Assembly (NCBI RefSeq): GCF_000255295.1 | Contig: NC_017030.1 | Coordinates: 2,914,001-2,978,000, forward strand | Direction: 5' to 3' | Length of the DNA: 64,000 bases | Source of the DNA: Corallococcus coralloides DSM 2259 | GTDB taxonomy: Bacteria; Myxococcota; Myxococcia; Myxococcales; Myxococcaceae | Part shown: positions 42,443-50,762 of the stretch, piece by piece | Layout of the letters: every line of letters begins with the position of its first letter | Numbering within the stretch: position 1 is the stretch's first letter | Translations under genes and position numbers: made by a program | Notes under the pieces: model-generated | What the model saw: the letters and a program-made list of their open reading frames with translations, nothing else | Told to the model about the DNA's origin: nothing | Database searches by the model: none

Positions 42443-43186
42443 ATGAAGACGGTGCTCATCACGGGGTGCTCTTCTGGATATGGACTCGAGACGGCACGCC
42501 AGTTTCACGCGCAGGGCTGGAACGTGGTCGCCACCATGCGAACGCCGCGTGAGGGTGTCCTTCCTTCCTCGGACCGCCTGCGCGTGGTGCCGCTCGACGT
42601 GACGAAGCCGGAGAGCATCGCCGCCGCGCTGGAGGCGAGCGGGCCCATCGACGTGCTCGTCAACAACGCGGGCATCGGACTCATGGGCGCCTTCGAGGCC
42701 ACGCCGATGGCCACGGTGCGCGAGGTGTTCGAGACCAACGTCTTCGGCGTCATGGCGATGACGCAGGCGGTGTTGCCACAGCTTCGTGCACGCAAGTCGG
42801 GCGTGATCGTGAACGTGACCTCCAGCGCGACCCTGGCCCCCATGCCGCTGGTGGCCGTCTACACCGCGAGCAAGGTGGCCATCGAAGGGTTCACGGAGTC
42901 GCTCGCCTTCGAGCTCGAGGACTTCCACCTGCGCGTGAAGCTCGTCGAGCCGGGCTATTGCCCGAGCACCCGCTTCACGAGCAACGGCACCCCCCGCATG
43001 GAGGGGCTGTTCCCCGAGGCGTACGCGCCCTTCGCCCAGCGCATCTTCGCCTCGCTCGGACAGCCCTCCGCGGTGACGCGCGAGTCCGACGTGGCCGAGG
43101 CCATCTGGCGAGCCGCGAACGACACGTCGAAGACGCTCCGCTTCCCCGCCGGGCCAGACGCGGTGGCGCTGGCCCGGTCGGCGTGA
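42443..43186 (+). CDS. Short-chain dehydrogenase/reductase
   Basis: A 247-residue classical SDR. The cofactor motif is TGCSSGYG, with NNAG, and the catalytic set is the Ser near SSATLA plus Tyr and Lys in YTASK. An Arg at the end of the second strand (ATMRTP) points to NADP(H). The start MKTVLITG at 42443 follows GGAGACGGC. It is divergent from the AraC-family gene, which probably controls it. Substrate cannot be inferred. Confidence 0.94.
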   Translation: MKTVLITGCSSGYGLETARQFHAQGWNVVATMRTPREGVLPSSDRLRVVPLDVTKPESIAAALEASGPIDVLVNNAGIGLMGAFEATPMATVREVFETNVFGVMAMTQAVLPQLRARKSGVIVNVTSSATLAPMPLVAVYTASKVAIEGFTESLAFELEDFHLRVKLVEPGYCPSTRFTSNGTPRMEGLFPEAYAPFAQRIFASLGQPSAVTRESDVAEAIWRAANDTSKTLRFPAGPDAVALARSA

Positions 43187-43201
43187 CCCTCCGGGAGCCT
43201 G

Positions 43202-44179
43202 TCAGTACGCGTACTCCCAGCCGCCACGGCCGCGGGTGCGCTGGCCCATCCGCGCGCTCATCTCGCGCAGCCGGCGCACGCGCTCGGGGATGGGCGGGTG
43301 CGTGGAGAACAGCGACATCACTCCGCCGTGGTGCAGCGGGTTGACGATGAACAGGTGCGACGTCGCGGGGGCCCGGTCATACGGCATGGCCTCCGCGCCG
43401 CGCTCCATCTTCAGGAGCGCGCTCGCCAGCGCATCCGGGTCGCCGCACAGCTCCGCGCCTGTGGCGTCCGCGCCGTACTCGCGCGAGCGGCTCACCGCCA
43501 GCTGCAGCAGCGTGGCCGCGATGGGCGCCAGCAGCAGCAGGCCCAGGTTGGACAGCGCCCCGGCCACGCCGCCGCCCTCGTCATCATCGCTCCGGCTGAG
43601 CATGCTGCCGCCGAACCAGAAGAGCATCTGCGCCGCGTAGCTGATGATGCCCGCGAGCGTCGCCGCCACCGTGCCGATGAGCGTGTCCCGGTTGCGCACG
43701 TGGCCAATCTCGTGCGCCAGCACGCCCTCCAGTTCGCGCCGGTCCAGGATGTCCATGATGCCCGCCGTCACCGCGACGGCCGCGTGGCTCGGGTTGCGTC
43801 CCGTGGCGAACGCGTTCGGCTGCGCGGTGGGCAGGATGTAGACCTTCGGCTTCGGCATGCCCGCTCTCGCGGCCAGCCGCTCCACCATCTCGTGCAGCCA
43901 CGGCGCCTGCTCGTAGGACAGCGGCTGCGCGCCGTGGATGGCCAGCGCGATGCGGTCGCTGAACCAGTACGAGCCGAAGTTCATCACCACCGCGAAGAGG
44001 CCCGCCATCATCAGCCCCTGCGCGCCGCCCAGCCGCTGGCCGATGACGAGCACCAGGCCCGTCAAGCCCGCCAGCAGCACGGTCGTCTTCAATGCATTGC
44101 CCAGCCGGTGCCACCCGCCGCCCTTGAGCGCCGGTGCGGCCGGTCCTCGGGTTGTCATGTGGGGGTCACGCTGCGCCAT
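43202..44179 (-). CDS. htpX: M48 family membrane zinc metalloprotease HtpX
   Basis: A 325-residue inner-membrane protease. Two N-terminal membrane helices (about 25-60) precede the zinc motif VLAHEIGHVRNRD. Two more hydrophobic stretches follow (ISYAAQMLFWF, LGLLLLAPIAATLLQ), and the third ligand Glu is in SREYGADATGAEL. HtpX degrades misfolded membrane proteins together with FtsH. I choose ATG 44179; ATG 44158 (7 codons later) is the alternative. The C-terminus ends with a Gly/Arg-rich tail. Confidence 0.93.
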   Translation of the reverse strand: MAQRDPHMTTRGPAAPALKGGGWHRLGNALKTTVLLAGLTGLVLVIGQRLGGAQGLMMAGLFAVVMNFGSYWFSDRIALAIHGAQPLSYEQAPWLHEMVERLAARAGMPKPKVYILPTAQPNAFATGRNPSHAAVAVTAGIMDILDRRELEGVLAHEIGHVRNRDTLIGTVAATLAGIISYAAQMLFWFGGSMLSRSDDDEGGGVAGALSNLGLLLLAPIAATLLQLAVSRSREYGADATGAELCGDPDALASALLKMERGAEAMPYDRAPATSHLFIVNPLHHGGVMSLFSTHPPIPERVRRLREMSARMGQRTRGRGGWEYAY

Positions 44180-44223
44180 GTTCCTCGTTCCGTGCCTTTC
44201 GCCCCGCCATGGGGGCCACACGA

Positions 44224-44251
44224 AACGTAAGCAGGAGCAGGGGGGCGTCAA
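44224..44251 (-). promoter_or_regulatory. Candidate promoter for htpX
   Basis: On the minus strand TTGACG (44251-44246) and TACGTT (44229-44224) are spaced 16 bp, about 45 bp before the htpX start. The -35 is good, and the -10 has three of six consensus bases. Confidence 0.35.
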
Positions 44252-44321
44252 TGTAACGGGTCCAGGCTACCCCGGAGGCCCATGGCCCCGGCTGCCGCCC
44301 GTCCCAAAGGTAGTGCCGGTC

Positions 44322-44741
44322 TTAAAGATAGAAACGATCCGCCACGCCCGCCGTACGCTGAAGGATGGCGCTCCACCCGAGCCAGACGTCAATGCCACTG
44401 TCGCCCGCCTTCGACTCGCTCCCCAGGGCACCGAGCGAGCCCGTGCAGCCCGCCACCGTGCCCAGCCCGGAGTCGCGCACGTGCTCGAGCAGTGCTCGCA
44501 CGGTGGGCATGCCCCGCGCCTCGAAGCGGTCCGCCACGTCCTCACGGCCGGCGAAGTCCGGTTCGTCCAACCTGTCCAGGAGGAAGCGCTCCAGGGCCCA
44601 CCAGAACAGGTACACCTCCACACGCCGTCCGGCCGCTGTCGCCGCCGCCGCGATGGAGAGCCCCTGGTGCACCCGGTCGTATTCGCCACTGTGCAGGAAG
44701 ACGACGACCCTGTTGTCCGGCGTGCTCACGCGGTCGCTCAT
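44322..44741 (-). CDS. DsrE-like small protein
   Basis: A 139-residue protein with VVVFLHSGEYDRVHQGLSIAAAATAAG, then VEVYLFWWALERFL, which fits the DsrE/DsrF-like fold. A single Cys in VAGCTGSLGAL sits where such proteins may carry an active Cys. DsrE proteins move sulfur in some systems, but many members have no known role, and no sulfur-oxidation genes are near. The start at ATG 44741 is divergent from fni (151 bp). It ends 142 bp upstream of htpX. Confidence 0.75.
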   Translation of the reverse strand: MSDRVSTPDNRVVVFLHSGEYDRVHQGLSIAAAATAAGRRVEVYLFWWALERFLLDRLDEPDFAGREDVADRFEARGMPTVRALLEHVRDSGLGTVAGCTGSLGALGSESKAGDSGIDVWLGWSAILQRTAGVADRFYL

Positions 44742-44892
44742 ACCGTCCAGAAGCCACCGCGTCCATTCACACCCGGGGGGCGACCGGTGGGGCCCTTTGG
44801 CTTGCACCTCGGCCCTGGCGCTTGGTAGGAACCTAACGACCTTCCAGGCTTACAGGTTTTTTGCAGCGACAGCGCGGGTGGCTTTCAGCGAC

Positions 44893-45951
44893 ATGGGCGA
44901 CGAGACGACAGCCAGGCGGAAGGATGCCCACCTCGACCTGTGCGCGACCGGCGATGTGGAACCGGCACAGAACTCCACGTTGCTGGAGAACGTGCACCTC
45001 ATCCACTGCGCCATGCCGGAGATGGCGGTGGAGGACGTGGACCTGTCCACGCCGTTCCTGGGCAAGCGCCTCCAGGCGCCGCTGCTCGTCACCGGCATGA
45101 CGGGTGGCACGGACCGCGCGGGCGCGGTGAACCGGGACCTGGCGCTGCTCGCGGAGCGGCACGGCCTGGCCTTCGGCGTGGGCAGCCAGCGCGCCATGGC
45201 GGAACACCCCTCGCGCGCGGCGTCGTACGCGGTGCGCGACGTGGCGCCCACGGTGGCGCTCCTGGGCAACATCGGGCTGTACCAGGCCATTGGCCTGGGC
45301 GTGGACGGCGTGCGGCGGTTGATGGACGCCATTGGCGCGGACGGCATGGCGCTGCACCTCAACGCGGGCCAGGAGCTGACGCAGCCGGAAGGCGACCGCG
45401 ACTTCCGCGGCGGCTACCGCGTGGTGGAGGAGCTGGCGCGCGCGATGGGCGACCGGCTGCTGGTGAAGGAGACCGGGTGCGGCATCGGTCCGGACGTGGC
45501 GCGGCGCCTGGTGGAGCTGGGCGTGCGCAACGTGGACGTCTCCGGGCTGGGCGGCACGTCGTGGGTGCGCGTGGAGCAGCTTCGCGCGGTGGGCTCGCAG
45601 GCGCAGGTGGGTGAGGAGTTCAGCGGCTGGGGCATCCCCACCGCGGCGGCCATCGCCAGCGTGCGCAAGGCGGTGGGGCCGGAGGTCCGGCTCGTGGCCA
45701 GCGGCGGGGTTCGCGGCGGGCTGGAGTCCGCGAAGGTGCTCGCGCTGGGCGCGGACCTGGCGGGCATGGCGCTGCCGCTGTTCCGGGCCCAGCAGCAGGG
45801 CGGGCTGCCGGCCGCGGAGGAGGCGCTGAAGGTCATCCTCACGGGCCTGCGCCAGGCGCTGGTGCTGACGGGCAGCCGCACCGTCGCGCAGCTGCGGCAG
45901 CGGCCTCGCGTGGTGACCGGCGCGTTGAAGGATTGGTTGGCGGCGTTGTGA
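44893..45951 (+). CDS. fni: Isopentenyl-diphosphate delta-isomerase, type 2
   Basis: A 352-residue FMN- and NADPH-dependent isomerase interconverting IPP and DMAPP. Signature segments are RRKDAHLDLC at the start, TGMTGGTDRAGAVN, LLGNIGLYQ, LHLNAGQELTQPEGDRDF and KETGCGIGPDVARRL, then LVASGGVRGGLE in the phosphate-binding part. It belongs to the type 2 family rather than the Nudix type 1. It is the first gene of the mevalonate cluster; HMG-CoA reductase begins 33 bp downstream. Confidence 0.97.
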   Translation: MGDETTARRKDAHLDLCATGDVEPAQNSTLLENVHLIHCAMPEMAVEDVDLSTPFLGKRLQAPLLVTGMTGGTDRAGAVNRDLALLAERHGLAFGVGSQRAMAEHPSRAASYAVRDVAPTVALLGNIGLYQAIGLGVDGVRRLMDAIGADGMALHLNAGQELTQPEGDRDFRGGYRVVEELARAMGDRLLVKETGCGIGPDVARRLVELGVRNVDVSGLGGTSWVRVEQLRAVGSQAQVGEEFSGWGIPTAAAIASVRKAVGPEVRLVASGGVRGGLESAKVLALGADLAGMALPLFRAQQQGGLPAAEEALKVILTGLRQALVLTGSRTVAQLRQRPRVVTGALKDWLAAL

Positions 45952-45984
45952 TGCAGGGTGGATCCCAGGTTGGGAAGGAAGAAC

Positions 45985-47313
45985 ATGTCTGACACCGTGA
46001 CGTCCCGGCTCGCCGGATTCCACAAGCTGCCCTTGGAGGAGCGCCTGGCGCGCATTGGCCAGATGTTCCGGCTGACCGAGGCGGAGTTGGATCAGCTGCG
46101 CGGCGAGAACGGCCTGGACCTGTCCATCGCCAACCAGATGATCGAAAACGCGGTGGGCACGTTCTCCCTGCCGCTGGGCCTGGGCCTGAACCTCAACGTC
46201 AACGGGCGCGACTACCTGGTGCCCATGGCGGTGGAGGAGCCCTCCGTCGTGGCGGCGGTGTCGTTCGCGTCGAAGATCGTCCGCGAGTCGGGCGGCTTCT
46301 ACGCGGAGGCCGACGAGTCGATGATGATCGGCCAGGTGCAGGTCTCCAACTACGGAGACCCCGGCCGCGCGTCCGAGAAGATCCTGGATGCGAAGGATGA
46401 GATCCTCGCCCTGGCGAACAGCTTCCACCCGGCCATGGTGGCCCGCGGCGGTGGCGCGAAGGACGTGGAGGTGCGCCTGCTGCCCGCGCCGGAGGGGCCG
46501 CGCGGCGAGCCGCTGCTCATCGTCCACCTGCTCATCGACGCGCAGGAGGCGATGGGGGCGAACCTCATCAACACCATGGCGGAGGGCGTGGCGCCGCTGA
46601 TTGAACAGCTGACCGGCGGCCGCGTGTACCTGCGCATCCTGTCGAACCTGGCGGACAAGCGGCTCGCGCGCGCCACGTGCCGCATCCCGCTGCCGCTGCT
46701 GGCGGACTTCGGCCTGCCGGGCGAGGTCATCGCCGAGGGCATTGCCCAGGCGAGCCGCTTCGCGGAAGCCGACCCGTACCGCGCCGCCACGCACAACAAG
46801 GGCGTGATGAACGGCATCGACGCGGTGGCCATCGCCACGGGGCAGGACTGGCGCTCCATCGAGGCCGGTGCCCACGCGTTCGCGTGCCGCAAGGGGCAGT
46901 ACCGCCCGCTGTCCACCTGGTACCTGGAGGAAGGGCACCTGGTGGGCCGCATCGAGCTGCCGCTGGCGCTGGGCCTGGTGGGCGGTCCCATCAAGATCCA
47001 CCCGGGCGCGCAGGTGGCGCTCAAGCTGATGCGCGCCACCAGCGTGCGCGAGCTGTCCATGGTGTTCGCGGCGGTGGGCCTGGCGCAGAACTTCGCGGCG
47101 CTCCGCGCCCTGGGCTCCGTAGGCATCCAGAAGGGCCACATGGCCATGCACGCGCGCAGCGTCGCCGTCACGGCGGGCGCGCGCGGCGGGGACGTGGAGA
47201 AGGTGGCCAACCTGCTGGTGAAGGCCGGGCACGTGAAGGTGGAGAAGGCGCGGGAGATCCTCGCGAACCTGCCGCCGGAGCCGCCCGCCGTCGCCACCCT
47301 CACCAACGGCTGA
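45985..47313 (+). CDS. mvaA: Hydroxymethylglutaryl-CoA reductase, class II
   Basis: A 442-residue class II enzyme reducing HMG-CoA to mevalonate. Catalytic residues are seen in ENAVGTFSLPLGLG (Glu), NKGVMNGIDAVAIATGQD (Lys and Asp) and GHMAMHARS (His). The nucleotide site is DAQEAMGANLINTMAEG. Lacking a membrane domain, it is the soluble bacterial form. ATG 45985 has GGAAG upstream. It lies between fni and mevalonate kinase. Its presence means isoprenoids are made through mevalonate; HMG-CoA synthase is not in the window. Confidence 0.97.
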   Translation: MSDTVTSRLAGFHKLPLEERLARIGQMFRLTEAELDQLRGENGLDLSIANQMIENAVGTFSLPLGLGLNLNVNGRDYLVPMAVEEPSVVAAVSFASKIVRESGGFYAEADESMMIGQVQVSNYGDPGRASEKILDAKDEILALANSFHPAMVARGGGAKDVEVRLLPAPEGPRGEPLLIVHLLIDAQEAMGANLINTMAEGVAPLIEQLTGGRVYLRILSNLADKRLARATCRIPLPLLADFGLPGEVIAEGIAQASRFAEADPYRAATHNKGVMNGIDAVAIATGQDWRSIEAGAHAFACRKGQYRPLSTWYLEEGHLVGRIELPLALGLVGGPIKIHPGAQVALKLMRATSVRELSMVFAAVGLAQNFAALRALGSVGIQKGHMAMHARSVAVTAGARGGDVEKVANLLVKAGHVKVEKAREILANLPPEPPAVATLTNG

Positions 47314-47410
47314 CGTCCGCCCCCGGGCGCTCCCCTGACACAGGGAGCGCTTGACGGGGCGGGGCGGTGCGCGGAATGAAGGCGCCCGCCCCCTTCGCGT
47401 GCCTGGTGCC

Positions 47411-48361
47411 ATGACTTCCGCAATGAAACCCCTGGTCGCCTTCGGTGCCGGCAAGGTCATCCTGCTGGGCGAGCACAGCGTGGTGTACGGCTACCCCGCC
47501 ATCGCCGGTCCCCTGAGCATCGGCGTGGTGGCGCGCGGTGGGCCTTCGCGCTCGTGCGTGCTGGACGTGCCGGTGACGGCGGACGCGGCGCAGAAGCGGA
47601 TGATGCGCAAGGCCTTCGCGCGGGCGGCGAAGCTCGTGGGCGAGCCGAAGGTGAAGGTCACGCTGGAGCCGCAATTGCCCCTGTCCGCGGGGCTGGGCAG
47701 CTCCGCGGCGCTGGCGGTGGCCACGTCGCGCGTGCTGCTGCAGGCGGCGGGGCAGGAGCCCACGGCGAAGGCGACGGCGCGGCTGGCGTGGGAGATGGAG
47801 CAGGAGTTCCACGGCACGCCGTCCGGCGTGGACCACACCACCAGCGCGGAGGAGAAGCTCATCCTCTACCGCCGGGTGCAGGCCCCGGCGGGTGTCACGG
47901 GCCGCGCGCGCGAATTGAAGAGTCCGCGGCCGGTGTCCGTGGTGGTGGCGCTGGCGGGCGCGCGCAGTCCCACGAAGCTGACGGTGGGGGCGCTGCGCGA
48001 GCGGCAGGCGCGGTGGCCGGAGCGCTACAAGCGGCTCTTCGGCCAGGTGGGAAGGCTCGTCACCGAGGCGGCGAAGACGGTGGAGGCGGGCGACCTGGAG
48101 GGGCTGGGGGACGCGATGAACGTCAACCAGGGCCTCCTGAACGCGCTGGGGCTGTCGTCACCAGCGCTGGAGGACATGGTGTTCCGGCTGCGCTCGCTGG
48201 GCGCGCTGGGGGCCAAATTCACCGGGGCGGGAGGTGACGGTGGCGCGGTCATCGGCCTCTTCCCCGAACCGGAGCCCGTGGTCGCGCAACTGACGCGTGA
48301 CGGCGTGCGCTGCTTCGCGAGTCAGCTCGCGGGGCCTCGGGTCCAGGGAGACATTCCATGA
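47411..48361 (+). CDS. mvk: Mevalonate kinase
   Basis: A 316-residue GHMP kinase phosphorylating mevalonate. The three motifs are present: AGKVILLGEHSVVYGYPAIA, LPLSAGLGSSAALAVA (ATP loop) and FTGAGGDGGAVIG, plus HGTPSGVDHTTS, which carries the catalytic Asp. It starts 97 bp after mvaA and overlaps the decarboxylase start by 4 bp (ATGA). Confidence 0.95.
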   Translation: MTSAMKPLVAFGAGKVILLGEHSVVYGYPAIAGPLSIGVVARGGPSRSCVLDVPVTADAAQKRMMRKAFARAAKLVGEPKVKVTLEPQLPLSAGLGSSAALAVATSRVLLQAAGQEPTAKATARLAWEMEQEFHGTPSGVDHTTSAEEKLILYRRVQAPAGVTGRARELKSPRPVSVVVALAGARSPTKLTVGALRERQARWPERYKRLFGQVGRLVTEAAKTVEAGDLEGLGDAMNVNQGLLNALGLSSPALEDMVFRLRSLGALGAKFTGAGGDGGAVIGLFPEPEPVVAQLTRDGVRCFASQLAGPRVQGDIP

Positions 48362-49344
48362 AGGCAACGGTCCGGGCGCATCCCAACATCGCGCTCGTGA
48401 AGTACTGGGGAAAGCGCGACGAGGCGCTCATCCTCCCGCACCAGTCCAGCCTGTCGCTGACGCTGGCTCCCATCCACGTGACGACGACGGTGGAGTTCGG
48501 CGCGCCGTCGGACACGGTGGAACTGCACGGCCACGCGGCCAGGGGCAGCGAGCGCGACCGCGTGCTGCGCCTCTTGGACGCGGTTCGCGTGCAGGCGGGG
48601 CGCGACCTGGGCCCCGCGAAGGTGGTGTCGCGCGGGGACTTCCCCATGGCGGCGGGCCTGGCCAGCAGCGCGGCGGGCTTCGCGGCGCTGGCGGTGGCGG
48701 GGCGCGCGGCGGCGGGGCTGCCCCAGGACACGCGGGCGTCCAGCATCCTGGCGAGGCGGGGCAGCGGCTCCGCGTGCCGCAGCGTGCAGGGCGGCTTCTG
48801 CGAGTGGATGCGCGGCGAGCGCGAGGACGGCGAGGACAGCTACGCCGTGCAGCGCTTCGACGCGGGCCACTGGGCGGACCTGCGCATGGTGGTGGCCATC
48901 CTCGACCGCGGCGAGAAGGAGGTGAAGTCGCGGGACGGGATGAAGAACACGGTGGAGACGAGCCCCTACTATCCTGCGTGGGTGAAGGACGCGGAGGCGG
49001 AAGTCCCCCGCGCCCGGGAGCTCATCGCGAAGAAGGACCTGGAGGCGCTGGGCGAGCTGTGCGAGCGCAACGCGTGGCGCATGCACTCCACCTCGCTCGC
49101 GGCGGATCCGCCGCTCTGCTACCTGAACTCGGCGACGCTGGGGCTCATCCAGCACCTGCGCGAGCAGCGCAAGAAGGGCGTGCCGGTGTGGTTCACGCTC
49201 GACGCGGGGCCGAACCCGGTGCTGCTGACGGACGCGGCCCACGAGGTCGCGGCGGAAGCCCTGGCCCGCGCCTGCGGAGCCGTGGACGTGGTGCGCTGCG
49301 TGCCCGGTGGTGACGCGACGCTGCTCACCGAACACCTGTTCTGA
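48358..49344 (+). CDS. mvaD: Diphosphomevalonate decarboxylase
   Basis: A 328-residue GHMP-fold decarboxylase producing IPP. It begins with the family signature HPNIALVKYWGKRDEALILP. The ATP loop is MAAGLASSAAGFAAL, and the catalytic Asp is in FTLDAGPNPVLLT. Its ATG overlaps the mevalonate kinase stop, so the two are translationally coupled. The next gene, phosphomevalonate kinase, is 307 bp away. Confidence 0.96.
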   Translation: MKATVRAHPNIALVKYWGKRDEALILPHQSSLSLTLAPIHVTTTVEFGAPSDTVELHGHAARGSERDRVLRLLDAVRVQAGRDLGPAKVVSRGDFPMAAGLASSAAGFAALAVAGRAAAGLPQDTRASSILARRGSGSACRSVQGGFCEWMRGEREDGEDSYAVQRFDAGHWADLRMVVAILDRGEKEVKSRDGMKNTVETSPYYPAWVKDAEAEVPRARELIAKKDLEALGELCERNAWRMHSTSLAADPPLCYLNSATLGLIQHLREQRKKGVPVWFTLDAGPNPVLLTDAAHEVAAEALARACGAVDVVRCVPGGDATLLTEHLF

Positions 49345-49651
49345 CGAACGGCGCATGACGCTGGAGCAGCCCTGATGCTCCAGCGGATGCACGGCGAGAG
49401 TCCCGCTGGGACTGGCCGGCCGCGGCGCACCGCTCGAACCTGTCCGACTGTCGGACAGGTTTGGCAACCACAGCCCCGCCGCATGGTCCGCTGTGGCATC
49501 GATTGACACGTCCCACGCTTGCTGGGACTTGCCTCGCAAGGCCGCTGCCGCTGTGCGACGGTACGGCGCACGGCCCGGGACGCGGGTCGGATCCCCATGA
49601 ACGCGCTGTGCCTGCGCACGGCGTGCCGCGCGTGGACGAGGTGACACACGG
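49345..49651. other. Intergenic control region before phosphomevalonate kinase
   Basis: This 307-bp gap holds no gene I can support. It has several inverted repeats: CTGGAGC-9-GCTCCAG at 49361-49383, AGTCCC-3-GGGACT at 49399-49413, the large palindrome at 49437-49461, and GTCCCA-7-TGGGAC at 49510-49528. A TTGACA -35 lies at 49503-49508, but no convincing -10 follows. The density of symmetry suggests regulation separate from the upstream four genes. Confidence 0.5.
49437..49461. promoter_or_regulatory. Perfect 12-bp-arm palindrome (candidate operator)
   Basis: The arms AACCTGTCCGAC and GTCGGACAGGTT are exact reverse complements around a single T. A one-base centre is too small for an RNA hairpin loop at full length, so a dimeric DNA-binding protein is more likely than a terminator. 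It lies 190 bp before the phosphomevalonate kinase start. Confidence 0.55.
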
Positions 49652-50731
49652 ATGGACCGAGCGCTCTCCGCCCCAGGCAAGCTGTTCATCTCCGGTGAGT
49701 ACGCCGTGCTGTGGGGCGGCGTGTCGCGTCTCGCGGCGGTGGCGCCACGCACGGCCGCCTATGTGCGCAGGCGTCAGGACTCGCGTGTGCACATCTGCCT
49801 GGAGGAGGGGACGCTCCAGGGCCTCACCACGCCTCGCGGCGTGAAGTGGGACCGCGAAGTGCCCGCCGGCTTCTCCTTCGTCGCCCGCACGCTGGATGAA
49901 GCCCTGCGCGCGCACGGCCGCGCGAGCGTGGGCTTCGACGTGGCGGTCGCTCCGGGCGCTCTTGGGCCCGGCGGCCACAAGCTGGGCATCGGCGGCAGCG
50001 CGTCCGCGACGGTGCTCGCCGCGGAGGCCGCGCGCTTCGTGCTGGAAGAGAAGTTCGACGTCCTCAAGCTCGCCCTCACCGCGCACACGCTGGGGCAGGG
50101 CGGCAAGGGCAGCGGCGGCGACGTGGCCACGAGCTTCGCTGGGGGGGCCGTGCGCTACCGGCGCTACGACGTCACCGCGCTCGCGGACGCCGCCAACACC
50201 GGTCGCTTCAACGCCGCGCTCGCGGAGTCCCCGCCAGTGGACCTCTGGCGCATGCCCGTGCCGCGCGTGTCCATGCTCTACGCCTTCACCGGAGAGAGCG
50301 CGTCCACGAAGCTCCTCATCGGTCAGGTGGAGGCCCGCCTCGCGGAGGCTGGCCGCAAGGCCTACGTGGAGCGCTCCGACGCGTTGGGCCATGCGATTGA
50401 GAACGGCCTGGGCGGCGGTGACTTCCGCGCCTTCGCCGAAGCCGTGAAGGCCCAGCACGCGCTGCTCCTGGAACTGGGCCCGCTGGAGACCGAAGGCATG
50501 CGCCGCGTGCTGGCCATCGCCGCGTCCTACCACTGCGCGGGCAAGCTCTCCGGCGCGGGCGGTGGTGACGGCTGCATCCTCTTCGCCCCGAACGCCCAGG
50601 CGCGCGAAGCGCTGCGAGAAGGCCTGGAGTCGCGTGGCTTCCTCACGCTGACACTGGACGTGGAGCAGGGCGTGCGCGGCGAGGCGCAGGTGGATGCGCG
50701 GCTTCGCGGCTGGGTGGACGCGCTCACGTGA
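49652..50731 (+). CDS. Phosphomevalonate kinase (GHMP family)
   Basis: A 359-residue GHMP kinase. Motifs are SAPGKLFISGEYAVLWGG at the N-terminus, KLGIGGSASATVLAAE (ATP loop), GQGGKGSGGDVATSFAGG and LSGAGGGDGCI. Position after fni, HMG-CoA reductase, mevalonate kinase and decarboxylase, plus similarity to bacterial phosphomevalonate kinases, identifies it as the missing step to mevalonate diphosphate. It starts at ATG 49652, with GAGGTGA upstream. It converges with an Omp85-like gene 31 bp away. Confidence 0.9.
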   Translation: MDRALSAPGKLFISGEYAVLWGGVSRLAAVAPRTAAYVRRRQDSRVHICLEEGTLQGLTTPRGVKWDREVPAGFSFVARTLDEALRAHGRASVGFDVAVAPGALGPGGHKLGIGGSASATVLAAEAARFVLEEKFDVLKLALTAHTLGQGGKGSGGDVATSFAGGAVRYRRYDVTALADAANTGRFNAALAESPPVDLWRMPVPRVSMLYAFTGESASTKLLIGQVEARLAEAGRKAYVERSDALGHAIENGLGGGDFRAFAEAVKAQHALLLELGPLETEGMRRVLAIAASYHCAGKLSGAGGGDGCILFAPNAQAREALREGLESRGFLTLTLDVEQGVRGEAQVDARLRGWVDALT

Positions 50732-50762
50732 AATTCCGCGCGGCGCGCGCCCGGGCCCGCCG

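Noticed and set aside
44833-47460. An 875-residue minus-strand frame opposite fni and mvaA
   Set aside because: The plus-strand frames carry complete enzyme motifs; the antisense frame has none.
49437-49461. Reading the 12-bp-arm palindrome as a terminator for mvaD
   Set aside because: It has a one-base centre and no T tract, and lies 93 bp past the stop; an operator fits better.
49503-49525. TTGACA as part of a promoter for phosphomevalonate kinase
   Set aside because: No acceptable -10 is found at 16 to 18 bp spacing, so I mention it only as part of the intergenic region.
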